From Ascoidea tarda (nom. inval.) (Eukaryota > Ascomycota > Saccharomycetes > Ascoideales > Ascoideaceae): a DNA stretch of 30,038 nucleotides. Positions 19,401 through 27,393 of the stretch are shown here, piece by piece. The first letter of the stretch is position 1. Each line of letters opens with the position of its first letter. A model generated the notes under the pieces. That model did not search any database. It was not told the origin of the DNA and saw only the letters and a program-made list of their open reading frames with translations. The position numbers and the translations under genes were made by a program. The stretch covers positions 1-30,038 of the forward strand of contig JAKTTS010000156.1 in assembly GCA_030560485.1 (NCBI GenBank). The letters run 5' to 3'.

Positions 19401-19955
19401 TTGAGAAAATTATTAACTAAAGAGCAAATTCAAAAAAAAAGAAATAGCATTTTTGATTGTGATTTAAAAACAATAAGTGATTTAATTGAAATTTTAAAGA
19501 TAGACGATAATCATAAAGATATACTTGGCATTGGCGATTTTGAAGTCAATAAAACTAAGGATAAAAGTAAGCTATTATCACCTAGTTCTTATTCTATTCC
19601 TCTGGTAAATTTACTGAAATTCAATTCAACTACCTTCATTTCTCCCTCTATTCAAATTAATAATAGCAATGATAATATTGGCAATATTAGAGACAATAAA
19701 AATATTGTTAATAATCTTATTGTTAACGGCGATACTATATCTGAATCAAGTTTATCCAATCCATCCACAACAAACCATAACTCTGATATTAATGAATTGA
19801 ATCCATTTGTGAATTTTGATAATTCAGAGTATGGAGATATCAATTTTGCAAATGATCTTGAGTTAAGTGAGGACTTGATTAAGATTCTATTTCCAGATAA
19901 TAACACTGAATTAGACGATCCATCAATGATGTTTTCTTCGAATTTTCCTTTCTAA
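16443..19955 (+). CDS. Zn2Cys6 transcription factor, two exons
   Basis: This is a fungal zinc-cluster DNA-binding regulator, expected to be nuclear. Exons are 16443-16541 and 16656-19955, joined in phase 0, giving 1132 residues. Splicing completes the binuclear cluster: Cys 24, 27, 34, 41, 44 and 51 (C-x2-C-x6-C-x6-C-x2-C-x6-C), preceded by basic KKRRRN. Neither exon alone encodes it. After an Asn/His-rich linker comes a GPFHWYIYIQRDYYLRLLYSSV segment and a middle homology region around VLEYVDIFFKNVYPFFPFID, as in the fungal-specific transcription factor domain. The C-terminus is Asn/Ser-rich and acidic, a plausible activation domain. The start at 16443 (MSQLDSK) follows AAA; an upstream in-frame ATG exists at 16399-16401 in the AT-rich leader but is less likely. 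I cannot assign an orthologue or target genes. Confidence 0.88.
16542..16655 (+). other. Intron of the Zn2Cys6 gene
   Basis: The 114-nt intron has 5' GTATGT (16542-16547), the perfect branch point TACTAAC (16592-16598), a pyrimidine-rich tract and 3' TACAG ending at 16655. It falls between Lys33 and Cys34, inside the zinc cluster. An unspliced message would stop at TAG 16548. Confidence 0.95.
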
Positions 19956-20044
19956 CGTATATTTTGTGTCAATTACAATTTAATAGTGTAATAATCCTAT
20001 ATTCTATTATTTAATTTATTATTTTTTGTTGTTTTTGTTGTATT

Positions 20045-20081
<37 letters not shown>

Positions 20082-20329
20082 TTTATTTTTATTTATTTTT
20101 ATTATTATTATAAAATTTCTTCATTTATGTTTTACTGGAAGATCTACTTTTCCAATGTTGGCATAAGTGAACTAGCATGCTTTTCAGGTAGAAGCTCTCT
20201 TTTTTTTGTGTTTTTTTGTGGTTTTTTTGACAAAAATCTAATAAGAATATATACAAAAGTATATAAGGATATATGTACTTACATATCTATATAGTTGTAA
20301 AGTCGTATAGTCGTATAGTTGTGTCTTGA
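19956..20329. terminator. Convergent 3' region of the Zn2Cys6 and reductase genes
   Basis: The 374 bp between two convergent stop codons contain the ATTT-rich microsatellite and, near 20245-20300, several TATATA/TATATG motifs. These are typical yeast 3' processing elements and could serve both strands. I see no gene here. Confidence 0.55.
20046..20108. repeat. ATTT microsatellite
   Basis: About eight ATTT tetramers are followed by three ATTTATTTTT units and a short ATT run. It is a non-coding simple repeat in a convergent intergenic region. Confidence 0.9.
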
Positions 20330-21253
20330 CTATTTATCATAATGACCATATTCAGCTTGACAAAAAAATCTGACAGTTTCGTTTTTTCCAGCATTTGAAA
20401 TCTGGAGAATTTCATCTTCAGATAGTTCGAAATCGAAAATTTCTAGAGCTTGGGTAATTCTTTCGGGTTTTGACGAAGTTGTAATTGGTAGAATACCTTG
20501 TTGGTAAACCCATCTTAAAATGATTTGAGCATAAGTTTTGTTGTATTTTTCAGACAATTGAGTGAGGATAGAATGAGCAAGACCAATGTGGTTTCTAGCC
20601 AATGGCGTAAAGGCTTCAATTAAGATATTGTTTTCTTTACAAAAGGCGATTATTCCAGGAGATTGATTTTGCAAATAAGGATGAAATTCTATCTGGTTAA
20701 CCATTGGCTTAATCTTTGCAGTTTTAAAGACACGAGTTAGATGTTCTTTTGACCAACTGCTGACACCAATTGCTCTAACTTTACCTTCAATATACAATTG
20801 TTCCATCTCCTTCCAGGCTGTTTCCAACGTCAAGCCGTGGCAATATTCGGGAATTACTCTTGATGAATGAATCAAATACAAATCAATATATTCAATATCT
20901 AGTTCTTTCAAGGCCTTTGTGCAGGCCTCATATGGGCCCTTGGAAACAGCATGAATATCACGAAAGCCAGAAAAGTACTTGTCGCAGATAAATAGATCTT
21001 CTCGTTTTGATTTTGATAAAGCTATAGCCAGACGAACTTCATTGTGGGTTGTGTAGACCTCAGCAGTATCGATGTGCTCAAATCCAAGATCAATAGCAGA
21101 AGTTAAGGATTGAACCAAAGGATCAAGCAAAATACTGTGATCAACCAGGTTGGGGTCGACGTTGCCTTTCTTTTTGATAATTTGCCATTTGGTTCCACTG
21201 CCAAAAGCTATTACAGGAATCCTAACGCCATTCGATAATGTAAAATACTTCAT
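20330..21253 (-). CDS. NADPH-dependent aldo-keto reductase, YDL124W type
   Basis: This is a cytosolic carbonyl reductase of the aldo-keto reductase superfamily. It resembles S. cerevisiae YDL124W, an NADPH-dependent alpha-keto amide/ester reductase, over its full 307 residues. The catalytic tetrad is complete: Asp62 and Tyr67 in IDTAEVYTTHNEV, Lys92 in CDKYF and His129 in LYLIHSS. GKVRAIGVSSW (158-167) and VNQIEFHPYLQNQSPGI (185-201) are family signatures. The cofactor segment ITTSSKPERI (257-266) supplies the Lys and Arg that bind the NADPH phosphate. The first ATG is used (MKYFTLSNGVRIP). A TATAAATA (minus strand, 21318-21325) sits 65 bp upstream. The gene diverges from DOT5 across a 1.2-kb region and converges with the zinc-cluster gene. 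The exact substrate cannot be told from the sequence. Confidence 0.92.
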   Translation of the reverse strand: MKYFTLSNGVRIPVIAFGSGTKWQIIKKKGNVDPNLVDHSILLDPLVQSLTSAIDLGFEHIDTAEVYTTHNEVRLAIALSKSKREDLFICDKYFSGFRDIHAVSKGPYEACTKALKELDIEYIDLYLIHSSRVIPEYCHGLTLETAWKEMEQLYIEGKVRAIGVSSWSKEHLTRVFKTAKIKPMVNQIEFHPYLQNQSPGIIAFCKENNILIEAFTPLARNHIGLAHSILTQLSEKYNKTYAQIILRWVYQQGILPITTSSKPERITQALEIFDFELSEDEILQISNAGKNETVRFFCQAEYGHYDK

Positions 21254-21317
21254 TTCCTGGAAGTTTCTAAGCTCAATGCAAACAGAAGAAGCATTTGCAA
21301 TCGAACAAAAATCTGTG

Positions 21318-21325
21318 TATTTATA
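21318..21325 (-). promoter_or_regulatory. TATA box of the reductase gene
   Basis: The minus strand reads TATAAATA, 65 bp upstream of the start codon. This implies transcription starting close to the ATG, common in yeast. Confidence 0.5.
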
Positions 21326-21768
21326 CTGGGCTCTTAAATGGATTATGGAAATTATTGAGAAAAGTAGATAGTCACAATTTCGACCACACCAAAAGTGGCC
21401 AAGCCGGTTACTTTTAGAGGCCGAAAAAGGTCAGAGCAGCTGATGATCATCTCGGAATTCCCAATGAAGAAACATCTAAATGCAAGATTGTGCGGAATCA
21501 CTTGAAGCTTGAATAAATAAATTTGCTGCTGAATTGATCTTTTATAGTGATAAGATTCAGCATAGCTCAAAGAAAATAGTAGTACAAAGCATAAAGCTAA
21601 CACTGTCAGCAAACATTATGAGTATCTTCCAGCGTTATTATATGTGTGTTTAAAATTGGTGTCCAAGTTTATTGGATCAAAGATTGTTCATTTTGATTCT
21701 CTTAATGTTATCATATTGCCCAATCGAGACATTTTGTGCATGTCGGTGTATGCGCAGCGCCATTCAGG

Positions 21769-21783
21769 CACATATATTATGTG
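21769..21783. promoter_or_regulatory. Palindrome CACATA-TAT-TATGTG
   Basis: A perfect 6-bp dyad surrounds a 3-bp spacer in the divergent promoter. It could be a dimeric factor site; no factor is assigned. Confidence 0.3.
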
Positions 21784-21918
21784 ATCCGTTCTGCACACAG
21801 GAAGTTAGCCCGGAACTGCACTGACAATCTTTTGATAAGCTGATGCTTAATCACCTTGAATGGCAAATTCCACAGCTAGGGCTTTCTCTCACTGTTTTGT
21901 CTGGCTTTCTTTTGCGAA

Positions 21919-21925
21919 TTACTAA
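21919..21925 (+). promoter_or_regulatory. Yap1-type element TTACTAA
   Basis: This is an exact match to the yeast Yap1 response element TTACTAA between two redox-type genes. A second copy lies at 22389-22395. Seven-base matches occur by chance in AT-rich DNA, so support is moderate. Confidence 0.35.
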
Positions 21926-21979
21926 TCAACAGGGTTTTCAAAACAGCTTCTTCTTCCAGTGAAACTGCACCAGAACTCT

Positions 21980-22005
21980 TCACGCACTTTTCTCACGCAC
22001 TTTTC
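21980..22005 (+). repeat. Perfect tandem 13-mer TCACGCACTTTTC
   Basis: Two exact head-to-tail copies lie at 21980-21992 and 21993-22005. Its core CGCACTTTT recurs at 22057-22064 as CGCACTTTT preceded by C. The repeat sits immediately upstream of the hairpin cluster. Confidence 0.85.
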
Positions 22006-22008
22006 CAG

Positions 22009-22130
22009 ACGGCAGCTGCTGCCTCTGCCGTTAGCGACGCTGTTTCTGCCGAAACCGCACTTTTGCAGCGGCGTCTTTTCCGACGCATTGTTTACGGAGC
22101 GTGAACAATGCGAGGAAATCTTTTTTTTTC
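22009..22130 (+). other. Cluster of consecutive hairpins followed by a T-run
   Basis: Adjacent inverted repeats are ACGGCAG/CTGCCGT (22009-22031, enclosing GGCAGC-T-GCTGCC), AGCG-A-CGCT (22033-22041), GTTTC-TGCC-GAAAC (22042-22055), CCGC/GCGG (22055-22071), GCGTC/GACGC (22071-22086) and a 12-bp stem CGCATTGTTTAC/GTGAACAATGCG (22084-22112, one T-G wobble, 5-nt loop). A T-run lies at about 22121-22130. It may be a structured leader, a small non-coding RNA or a set of protein-binding dyads. The structure is seen; the role is unknown. Confidence 0.45.
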
Positions 22131-22441
22131 TTTGAAAATTTTCAGGCTGTGAAAAAATTTTCTTGCAAAAACCAAAAATTCACAGAGAAAAACAGAGGAA
22201 AAGTCAATTGGACCTGAATTTATTTTTTTATTTTCACTTTTCGCTTTCCTTTGATTATTTTTCATTTTAAAATTTCCATTTTCCACTTTCCTGTTTTCCT
22301 TTCTTTATCTACTTTGATCTCCCACTTTTTTTTCTTTCCTATAGCATTACACATCCTTCTATCTTTGCAGATTTTTTATTGTTTCTAATTACTAATTACT
22401 TTATTCCATTTAATTACTTTTCCAATTCATTCTGTTCCACA

Positions 22442-23926
22442 ATGTCTGTTCGTCGTTCATTAAGAGTTACCAAAGCTCCTTCTGGCAGCGATAGCCCATC
22501 CACTCCAAAATCTAAAGCCAAAAAGTCTGATAAGAAGATTACAAAGTCTAGTCCATCAAAGAAAAGAGCTTCTGATCCCAAAGATAAAAAAGACAGAAAA
22601 AAGGAAAAGAAAAATAAAAAAGATAAAAAATTAAAATCTAAAAAGAATGAAATAGCTGAAAAGGTCATTGAAGACAAGCCTGAAACTCTTCAAGTTAAAC
22701 CCACTGACTCTGAAAAAGTCAAAATTGTTGAAACTGTTGAAAAAGTCGAAACTGTTGAATCCACTGAAAAACCTGAATCTCCTAAAGTTGAAACTGTTGA
22801 AAAAATTGAAACCGTAATTGAGAAATCTGAAACCTCAGAAAAACCTGAAAAAATTGAGATTGAAAAACCTGAATCTTTAAGCGTAGTTGAAAAAATTGAA
22901 ATTGAAAAACCTGAAAAACCTGAAAAACCTGAAAAAGTTGAAAGCATTGAAGTGGAAAAAAGTGTAACCAAAGAAGTTGAAAAAATTGAGGTTGAAAAAG
23001 TTGAGTCACCAAAACCATCTAAGACTGGAACTCCTAAAAAGTCTGCAACCCCTGAACAAGTTAAAACCTCTGGAGAAACTGAAACTCCTAAAAAACCTGA
23101 AACTCCTAAAAAGTCCAATACTCCTAAAAAATCTGATACTCCTAAAAAATCTGATACTCCTAAAAAGTCTCCCAAAAAAGCTGAAAAAAAAGCTGTAACT
23201 CCCAAAAAGTCTGAAAAGGCTGAAGCATCTAAAAATGGTAATAAAAAGATCTCAACTCCTAAAAAATCTGATAAAACTACAACTTCCAAAAAGTCTGAAA
23301 AAGCTGGAATTCCTAAGAAGAAAGAAGTCGAAAAAGCTGTTGCTGCTGAAAAATCAAAAGAATCTGCTGTTTCTCCTGAGAAAGTTGCTTTAAAAAGATC
23401 AAAAAGAAAGGCTGCAAGAGATGCTAGAAATGCTAAAGCCTTAGCTGCTGACACTTCTTCAGATAAATCCTCTCTTTTAAAAGTTGGTGATAAAATTCCT
23501 GATATTAAATTAAAGAATGAAAAGGGTGAAGAAGTTTCATTACCAGAAATTGCCTCAAAAAACAAAATTTTATGTATTTTTGCTTATCCAAAAGCTTTAA
23601 CCTCTGGATGCACAAAACAAGCTTGTGGCTTTCGTGACAATTATGACTCCTTAAAAGAAAAGGCTTCCATCTTTGGTATATCAAGCGACAGTCCAGTCAC
23701 TCAGCAAAAATTCATCACTAAACATGAATTACCTTTCAGTTTATTGTCAGATCCTAAAAAGGAATTGATTGCTCCCTTAGGTGCTAAAAAGGCCCTTAGT
23801 ATTTCCAGATCCCACTGGATTTTTGTTAATGGAAAATTGAAATCTTCTCATATTAGAGTCGCCCCTGATATTAGTGTCTCTACTGCTAAGGCTGAAATTG
23901 AAAAGATTTTTAGTGAATTAAAATAA
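22442..23926 (+). CDS. DOT5: Nuclear thiol peroxidase Dot5 with long lysine-rich N-terminal tail
   Basis: Dot5 is a thioredoxin-dependent peroxiredoxin of the BCP/PrxQ type that reduces alkyl hydroperoxides in the nucleus; its overexpression disrupts telomeric silencing. The C-terminal domain (about 345-494) begins LLKVGDKIPDIKL and contains TSGCTKQACGFRDNY, with peroxidatic Cys390 and resolving Cys395 five residues apart. DPKKELIAPLGAKK and RSHWIFVNGKLK follow, all as in yeast Dot5. Residues 1-344 are an unusual extension: MSVRRSLRVTK (compare the LRRSTRI start of yeast Dot5), Lys-rich clusters, Glu-Lys-Pro repeats (about 80-195) and eight TPKK motifs (about 197-275). Yeast Dot5 is only about 215 residues. 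I chose ATG 22442 because the next in-frame ATG upstream (22379) adds a hydrophobic AT-rich leader and the RRSLR context fits. There is no stop or splice signal between tail and enzyme. Confidence 0.92.
   Translation: MSVRRSLRVTKAPSGSDSPSTPKSKAKKSDKKITKSSPSKKRASDPKDKKDRKKEKKNKKDKKLKSKKNEIAEKVIEDKPETLQVKPTDSEKVKIVETVEKVETVESTEKPESPKVETVEKIETVIEKSETSEKPEKIEIEKPESLSVVEKIEIEKPEKPEKPEKVESIEVEKSVTKEVEKIEVEKVESPKPSKTGTPKKSATPEQVKTSGETETPKKPETPKKSNTPKKSDTPKKSDTPKKSPKKAEKKAVTPKKSEKAEASKNGNKKISTPKKSDKTTTSKKSEKAGIPKKKEVEKAVAAEKSKESAVSPEKVALKRSKRKAARDARNAKALAADTSSDKSSLLKVGDKIPDIKLKNEKGEEVSLPEIASKNKILCIFAYPKALTSGCTKQACGFRDNYDSLKEKASIFGISSDSPVTQQKFITKHELPFSLLSDPKKELIAPLGAKKALSISRSHWIFVNGKLKSSHIRVAPDISVSTAKAEIEKIFSELK
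23025..23180 (+). repeat. TPKK-coding repeat in DOT5
   Basis: Repeated ACTCCTAAAAA(A/G)TCTGA units of about 18 bp encode TPKKSD-type hexapeptides. Copies around 23115-23165 are nearly identical, pointing to recent tandem expansion. Confidence 0.8.
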
Positions 23927-24316
23927 ATTCAGGTGTAGCAGTCAAACATTGGTTTTTTGTTTTTTTTCAAAACAGTTCTAGTTTTGTCTTTATGATTAAA
24001 GAATATTTTGTAGATTATCAATCATTTTGCAGTATAGTTGATAAACTGTTCCTCATTTTTTTTCCTGCTTTTTTTTCCAGATTCTTTGATGAACCACAGA
24101 AAAAATGCAGCTGTAATATCAAAGATATCATAACCTAGTTCTTCATTTATGTTCCCATTTCTATATATACACTAATAATATAACAATCATATTTTTTGGA
24201 TTTTTACAAACTTTACTAAAACTCGTGACCTGATTATATCTGCTTTTTTTTTACTCTTCTCGGTTTGGAGTGTATTTTACTGATAAAAAGTACCATCGAA
24301 AAAGAGAATATCAAAG
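23927..24316. other. DOT5 3' end and SmF promoter
   Basis: The 390 bp between tandem genes contain T-runs and a TATATATA at 24162-24169. That motif is about 150 bp upstream of the SmF start codon and could be its TATA box or a DOT5 3' processing element. I see no gene. Confidence 0.5.
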
Positions 24317-24922
24317 ATGTTTGTAAGTGATATCATGCTGAATTGGCTTTTCAGTGGGATTTTTGACTAGAAGAGCTTACATACATTTTAAGTGCTCTAT
24401 TTTTATTCATGTATACTAACAATATTTTTCAATTACGCCTTTTAGCTTGTCAGACCCATAAATCCCAAGCCTTTTATGAAATCTTTGGTCAACAAACAAG
24501 TTGTTGTACGTTTAAAATGGAATAATACCGAATACAAAGGCTTGTTGTTAGCTGTTGATGGTTATATGAATTTAAAAATTGACGATGCTTATGAATATAT
24601 AAACGGCGAAAATAAAGGTAGAATTGGCGAAATTTTTATTCGTTGCAATAATGTGCTATTTATCGGTGAAAAGCAGGACGATGAAGAAGACAAAAATGTC
24701 CAAAATCATTCTCAAAAGACAGTTGAAATTGAAATTGATGTTTTCAAAGGAAACCCACAAGATCAGAAAAATATTAAACTAGAATCAAGTTCAACTACAA
24801 CCGGTGAAGTTGAAACAAAGATTAATGACAAAAAGCTTGAGCAAAAAAGCGAAAAGTCTTCTAAAGAAAAAATTATTGTAGTGAAAGAAGAAGAAGAAGA
24901 AGAAGAAGAAGAAGAAGAAGAA

Positions 24923-24968
<46 letters not shown>

Positions 24969-25300
24969 GTGATGATGAAGACGATGAGGATGATGATGAG
25001 GAGAAGGAGGAAGATGAAGATATAGAAAACGGTGAGGAAAATGGTGAAAACAGTAATGAAGACAAACAAGAAGATGAAAAGAAAAACAACCAAAAGAATG
25101 AAAATCAAAATGATGAAGAAAATAAGGAAAAAACAAATTTATCTGATGAAGTGGAACAGAAAAGCGATAAAAAAACTATTAAAGAAAATAGGAAAAACAG
25201 TGATAGTGATAATGATGAAGATGGAGATAATAAAAGTCAGCCACCACCCAAAAAGAGAAAGTTAAACCAAGTAAAGGACGAAAACCAAGAAGTAATATAA
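24317..25300 (+). CDS. SMX3: Spliceosomal Sm protein F with long acidic C-terminal tail
   Basis: SmF is one of seven Sm proteins forming the ring on U1, U2, U4 and U5 snRNAs. Exons are 24317-24322 (Met-Phe only) and 24446-25300, giving 286 residues beginning [16 protein letters not shown]; the PINPKPF segment is an SmF hallmark. The Sm fold (about 9-78) has the Sm1 features [25 protein letters not shown] and the Sm2 motif [15 protein letters not shown]. Family members normally end here, at 80-100 residues. This frame continues for about 200 more residues: a charged linker, 12 Glu then 15 Asp in a row (150-176), further acidic sequence and PPPKKRKL (268-275), resembling an SV40-type nuclear signal, near the C-terminus. 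An ATG at 24476 would lose the PINPKPF segment, so the spliced start is preferred. It lies downstream of DOT5 on the same strand. Confidence 0.92.
24323..24445 (+). other. Intron of the SmF gene
   Basis: The 123-nt intron has 5' GTAAGT (24323-24328), the perfect branch point TACTAAC (24414-24420) and 3' TTTAG ending at 24445. It is phase 0 after two codons. Splicing restores the conserved PINPKPF N-terminus. The next AG (24452-24453) would shift the frame. Confidence 0.93.
24887..24967 (+). repeat. GAA then GAT trinucleotide repeat in the SmF tail
   Basis: There are twelve GAA codons (24887-24922) and fifteen GAT codons (24923-24967). Almost pure codon use implies slippage-driven growth of the acidic tract. 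Confidence 0.95.
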
Positions 25301-25688
25301 TTTTTTAATTATTATATTTTTGTAATTACTTTGATTTTTTATTGTTATTGATTTTTAGTTTTTGTATTCCTTTCTTTTTTTGTAATATAGCTGTTTTAGG
25401 TTGAAATTTCTACTTACAATATCTCCTATTAAATTTGTAGATATAACTCAAAACGCATTGATTAAGTTTAAAATAATCAAGCATGAAAATTCTAATAATG
25501 ATTTTATAATTATATCAACTTGTCTGTATTAACTATCAAGAGAGAAATAAAATAAAAACAATAAGTGAATACATAAGTATAGTGTGATCAATATATTAGC
25601 TGACATAAACTTGTAAAAACTATTAATTATGTCAAAACTTGTTATGATATCCAAAGACCAATTAATAAATCCCAACCACAATAAACCA

Positions 25689-25750
25689 AATAAAAATAAT
25701 AAAAATAATAAAAATAATAAAAATAATAAAAATAATAAAAATAATAAAAA
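25689..25750. repeat. AAAATAATA 9-bp tandem repeat
   Basis: More than six nearly perfect 9-bp units lie in non-coding DNA. Confidence 0.92.
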
Positions 25751-25890
25751 GTAAAAAATGGGAAAGTTTCACGTAGTTATGTACATGTTACTAAAAAACA
25801 TAAAAAATGAATGAGCTGCTGCAGAATAAAGCCAGTACAATAATAATCAAAATAATAAATGGAAATGAAAAAAAAAAAATAGTTAAAAGT

Positions 25891-25920
25891 GTAAATGTAA
25901 ATGTAAATGTAAATGTAAAT
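25891..25920. repeat. GTAAAT hexamer repeat
   Basis: There are five exact copies of GTAAAT, non-coding, downstream of ATG1. Confidence 0.92.
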
Positions 25921-26201
25921 TTAAAATTATAATTGAAATTGAACAAAAATAAAAAAAACATTATAAAAAAAAGAGATGGTGAGCTGATTTCATAAATCCA
26001 AAATATTGAATAAAATAATTTGTGAAGATATAGTTGAATCAAACAGGTCGTATATAAAGTTATGTGTTTTGATCAATGGAAAGACATAAACATCATTCAA
26101 ATTAAAATAAGAAAAAAATAAAAAAAAAAAATAAAAGAACTAAATTTTAAAGAGTTTCAAAGGATATAACATGATAAATTATGGTAAGACAGGGTTTGGA
26201 T

Positions 26202-27336
26202 TCAAATAGAATAATAATTGTTTGCTTTGCTTTGATTATCAATCCTGCTTCTTAGAATAGTAACCCTATTCCCAATTGTAACAATGAATTTCTCTACTAA
26301 TTGTCTATCACCAACTTCTAACTTGTTACCAGAACCACTGAACTCGTCTTTGTCAAAATTAAATGGAGTTTGAGTAGGAGAGTTGGAACCTAAAGTAGAA
26401 GTAAAAACACTATTATTATAATTTTGTGCTGAATTATCGTCATCTATTAAGGCTTCTAGCATCCATAATGCTGTTGTGTAATCGATTTCGCAAGACACTA
26501 AATTTTCACCGACCATTTCATTAACTGCAGCTGTTCGAGATATCTCTAGAGCTCTATCGAAAATTAGTTTTTCAGCAAAAACATCTAATTTTTGCTGGGT
26601 TAAATTGAGCTTTTTAACCACATCATTAATTTTAATGCTTAAAAATCGGGCTTTATCTAAACAATCATTAAATTCATTACGGCAACCTTGAACTAAATTA
26701 TTTAATCTGACAGAAGCTGGTCTTTGTGTTCCATTATTTCTGTTGTTATTCCACCATTCACCAGTTATGCGCATTGCTTTTGCTAATAAAGACAAGCATT
26801 TATAATATAAAACATAGCCTTCTTCAGCAAGCGATTTAATTGATATTGGAGGCAAAACGTTGTTTTCTTGATCATCTTCATCGCTATCTGAATCATCAAT
26901 AGCAGAAGATGGAGGAGCAGGGACAATTTGCGAGTATTTAGTATCAGCATAAGTTTTTATTGCGTGAGACTTTGCAGCTAAAGGTTCCAATTGAATAATA
27001 ATTTCAGCCTCTTCATCATAGCTTATTGCATAATCATTGTTGGAAATTGTATTCATATTTCCGTAGTTAGGAGATGATGATGGAGAAAATCGATGATTAT
27101 TGTAATCATTGTTTTGCGGAGGAGAGTTGTTGGATGTAGGGTTGATGTTTTTAAAAGTAGGAAATAATCTTGTAGTTGCAATTCCTAAAGCCTTTGATAA
27201 AGGATTTGTTGGAGAAAATGAAAGTGAAATTCTTCTATTTTCGAAACTTGATTTTCTTTGATTACTAAAAGAGCCTCTGTGAGATTGTTGCCTATTATGA
27301 GTGCCATTTGAATTATTGGTATTTTTGTTGTTGTTG

Positions 27337-27393
<57 letters not shown>

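Larger units (their letters stand above)
21254..22441. other. Divergent promoter of the reductase and DOT5
   Basis: The 1.2 kb hold no convincing gene. The interval includes a TATA box for the reductase, a 15-bp palindrome at 21769-21783, a Yap1-type TTACTAA at 21919-21925, a tandem 13-mer at 21980-22005, a GC-rich hairpin cluster at 22009-22112 and a T-run after it. The last 300 bp before DOT5 are T/C- and A/T-rich, like a yeast leader, with a second TTACTAA at 22389-22395. Confidence 0.6.
25301..26201. other. Convergent AT-rich interval between SmF and ATG1
   Basis: The 900 bp between convergent stop codons are very AT-rich, with two microsatellites listed separately and several long A-runs. 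I see no gene or RNA. It should hold the 3' ends of both flanking transcripts. Confidence 0.6.

Noticed and set aside
21385-21450. Possible tRNA A box (TGGCCAAGCCGG)
   Set aside because: No B box or closing acceptor stem at the expected distance.
22379-22441. Earlier ATG for DOT5
   Set aside because: The extra 21 residues are hydrophobic, from leader-like AT-rich DNA, and the ATG at 22442 begins an RRSLR sequence like yeast Dot5.
22690-23565. 291-codon minus-strand frame inside DOT5
   Set aside because: It arises from the repetitive Lys/Glu/Pro coding sequence; the plus-strand frame has the peroxiredoxin motifs.
24476-24478. ATG at 24476 as SmF start, without splicing
   Set aside because: It would drop the SmF hallmark PINPKPF, which is encoded directly upstream of it behind a good TACTAAC and AG.
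24763-25136. Poly-Ser, poly-Ile and poly-His frames opposite the SmF tail
   Set aside because: They are shadows of the GAA/GAT repeat on the other strand.
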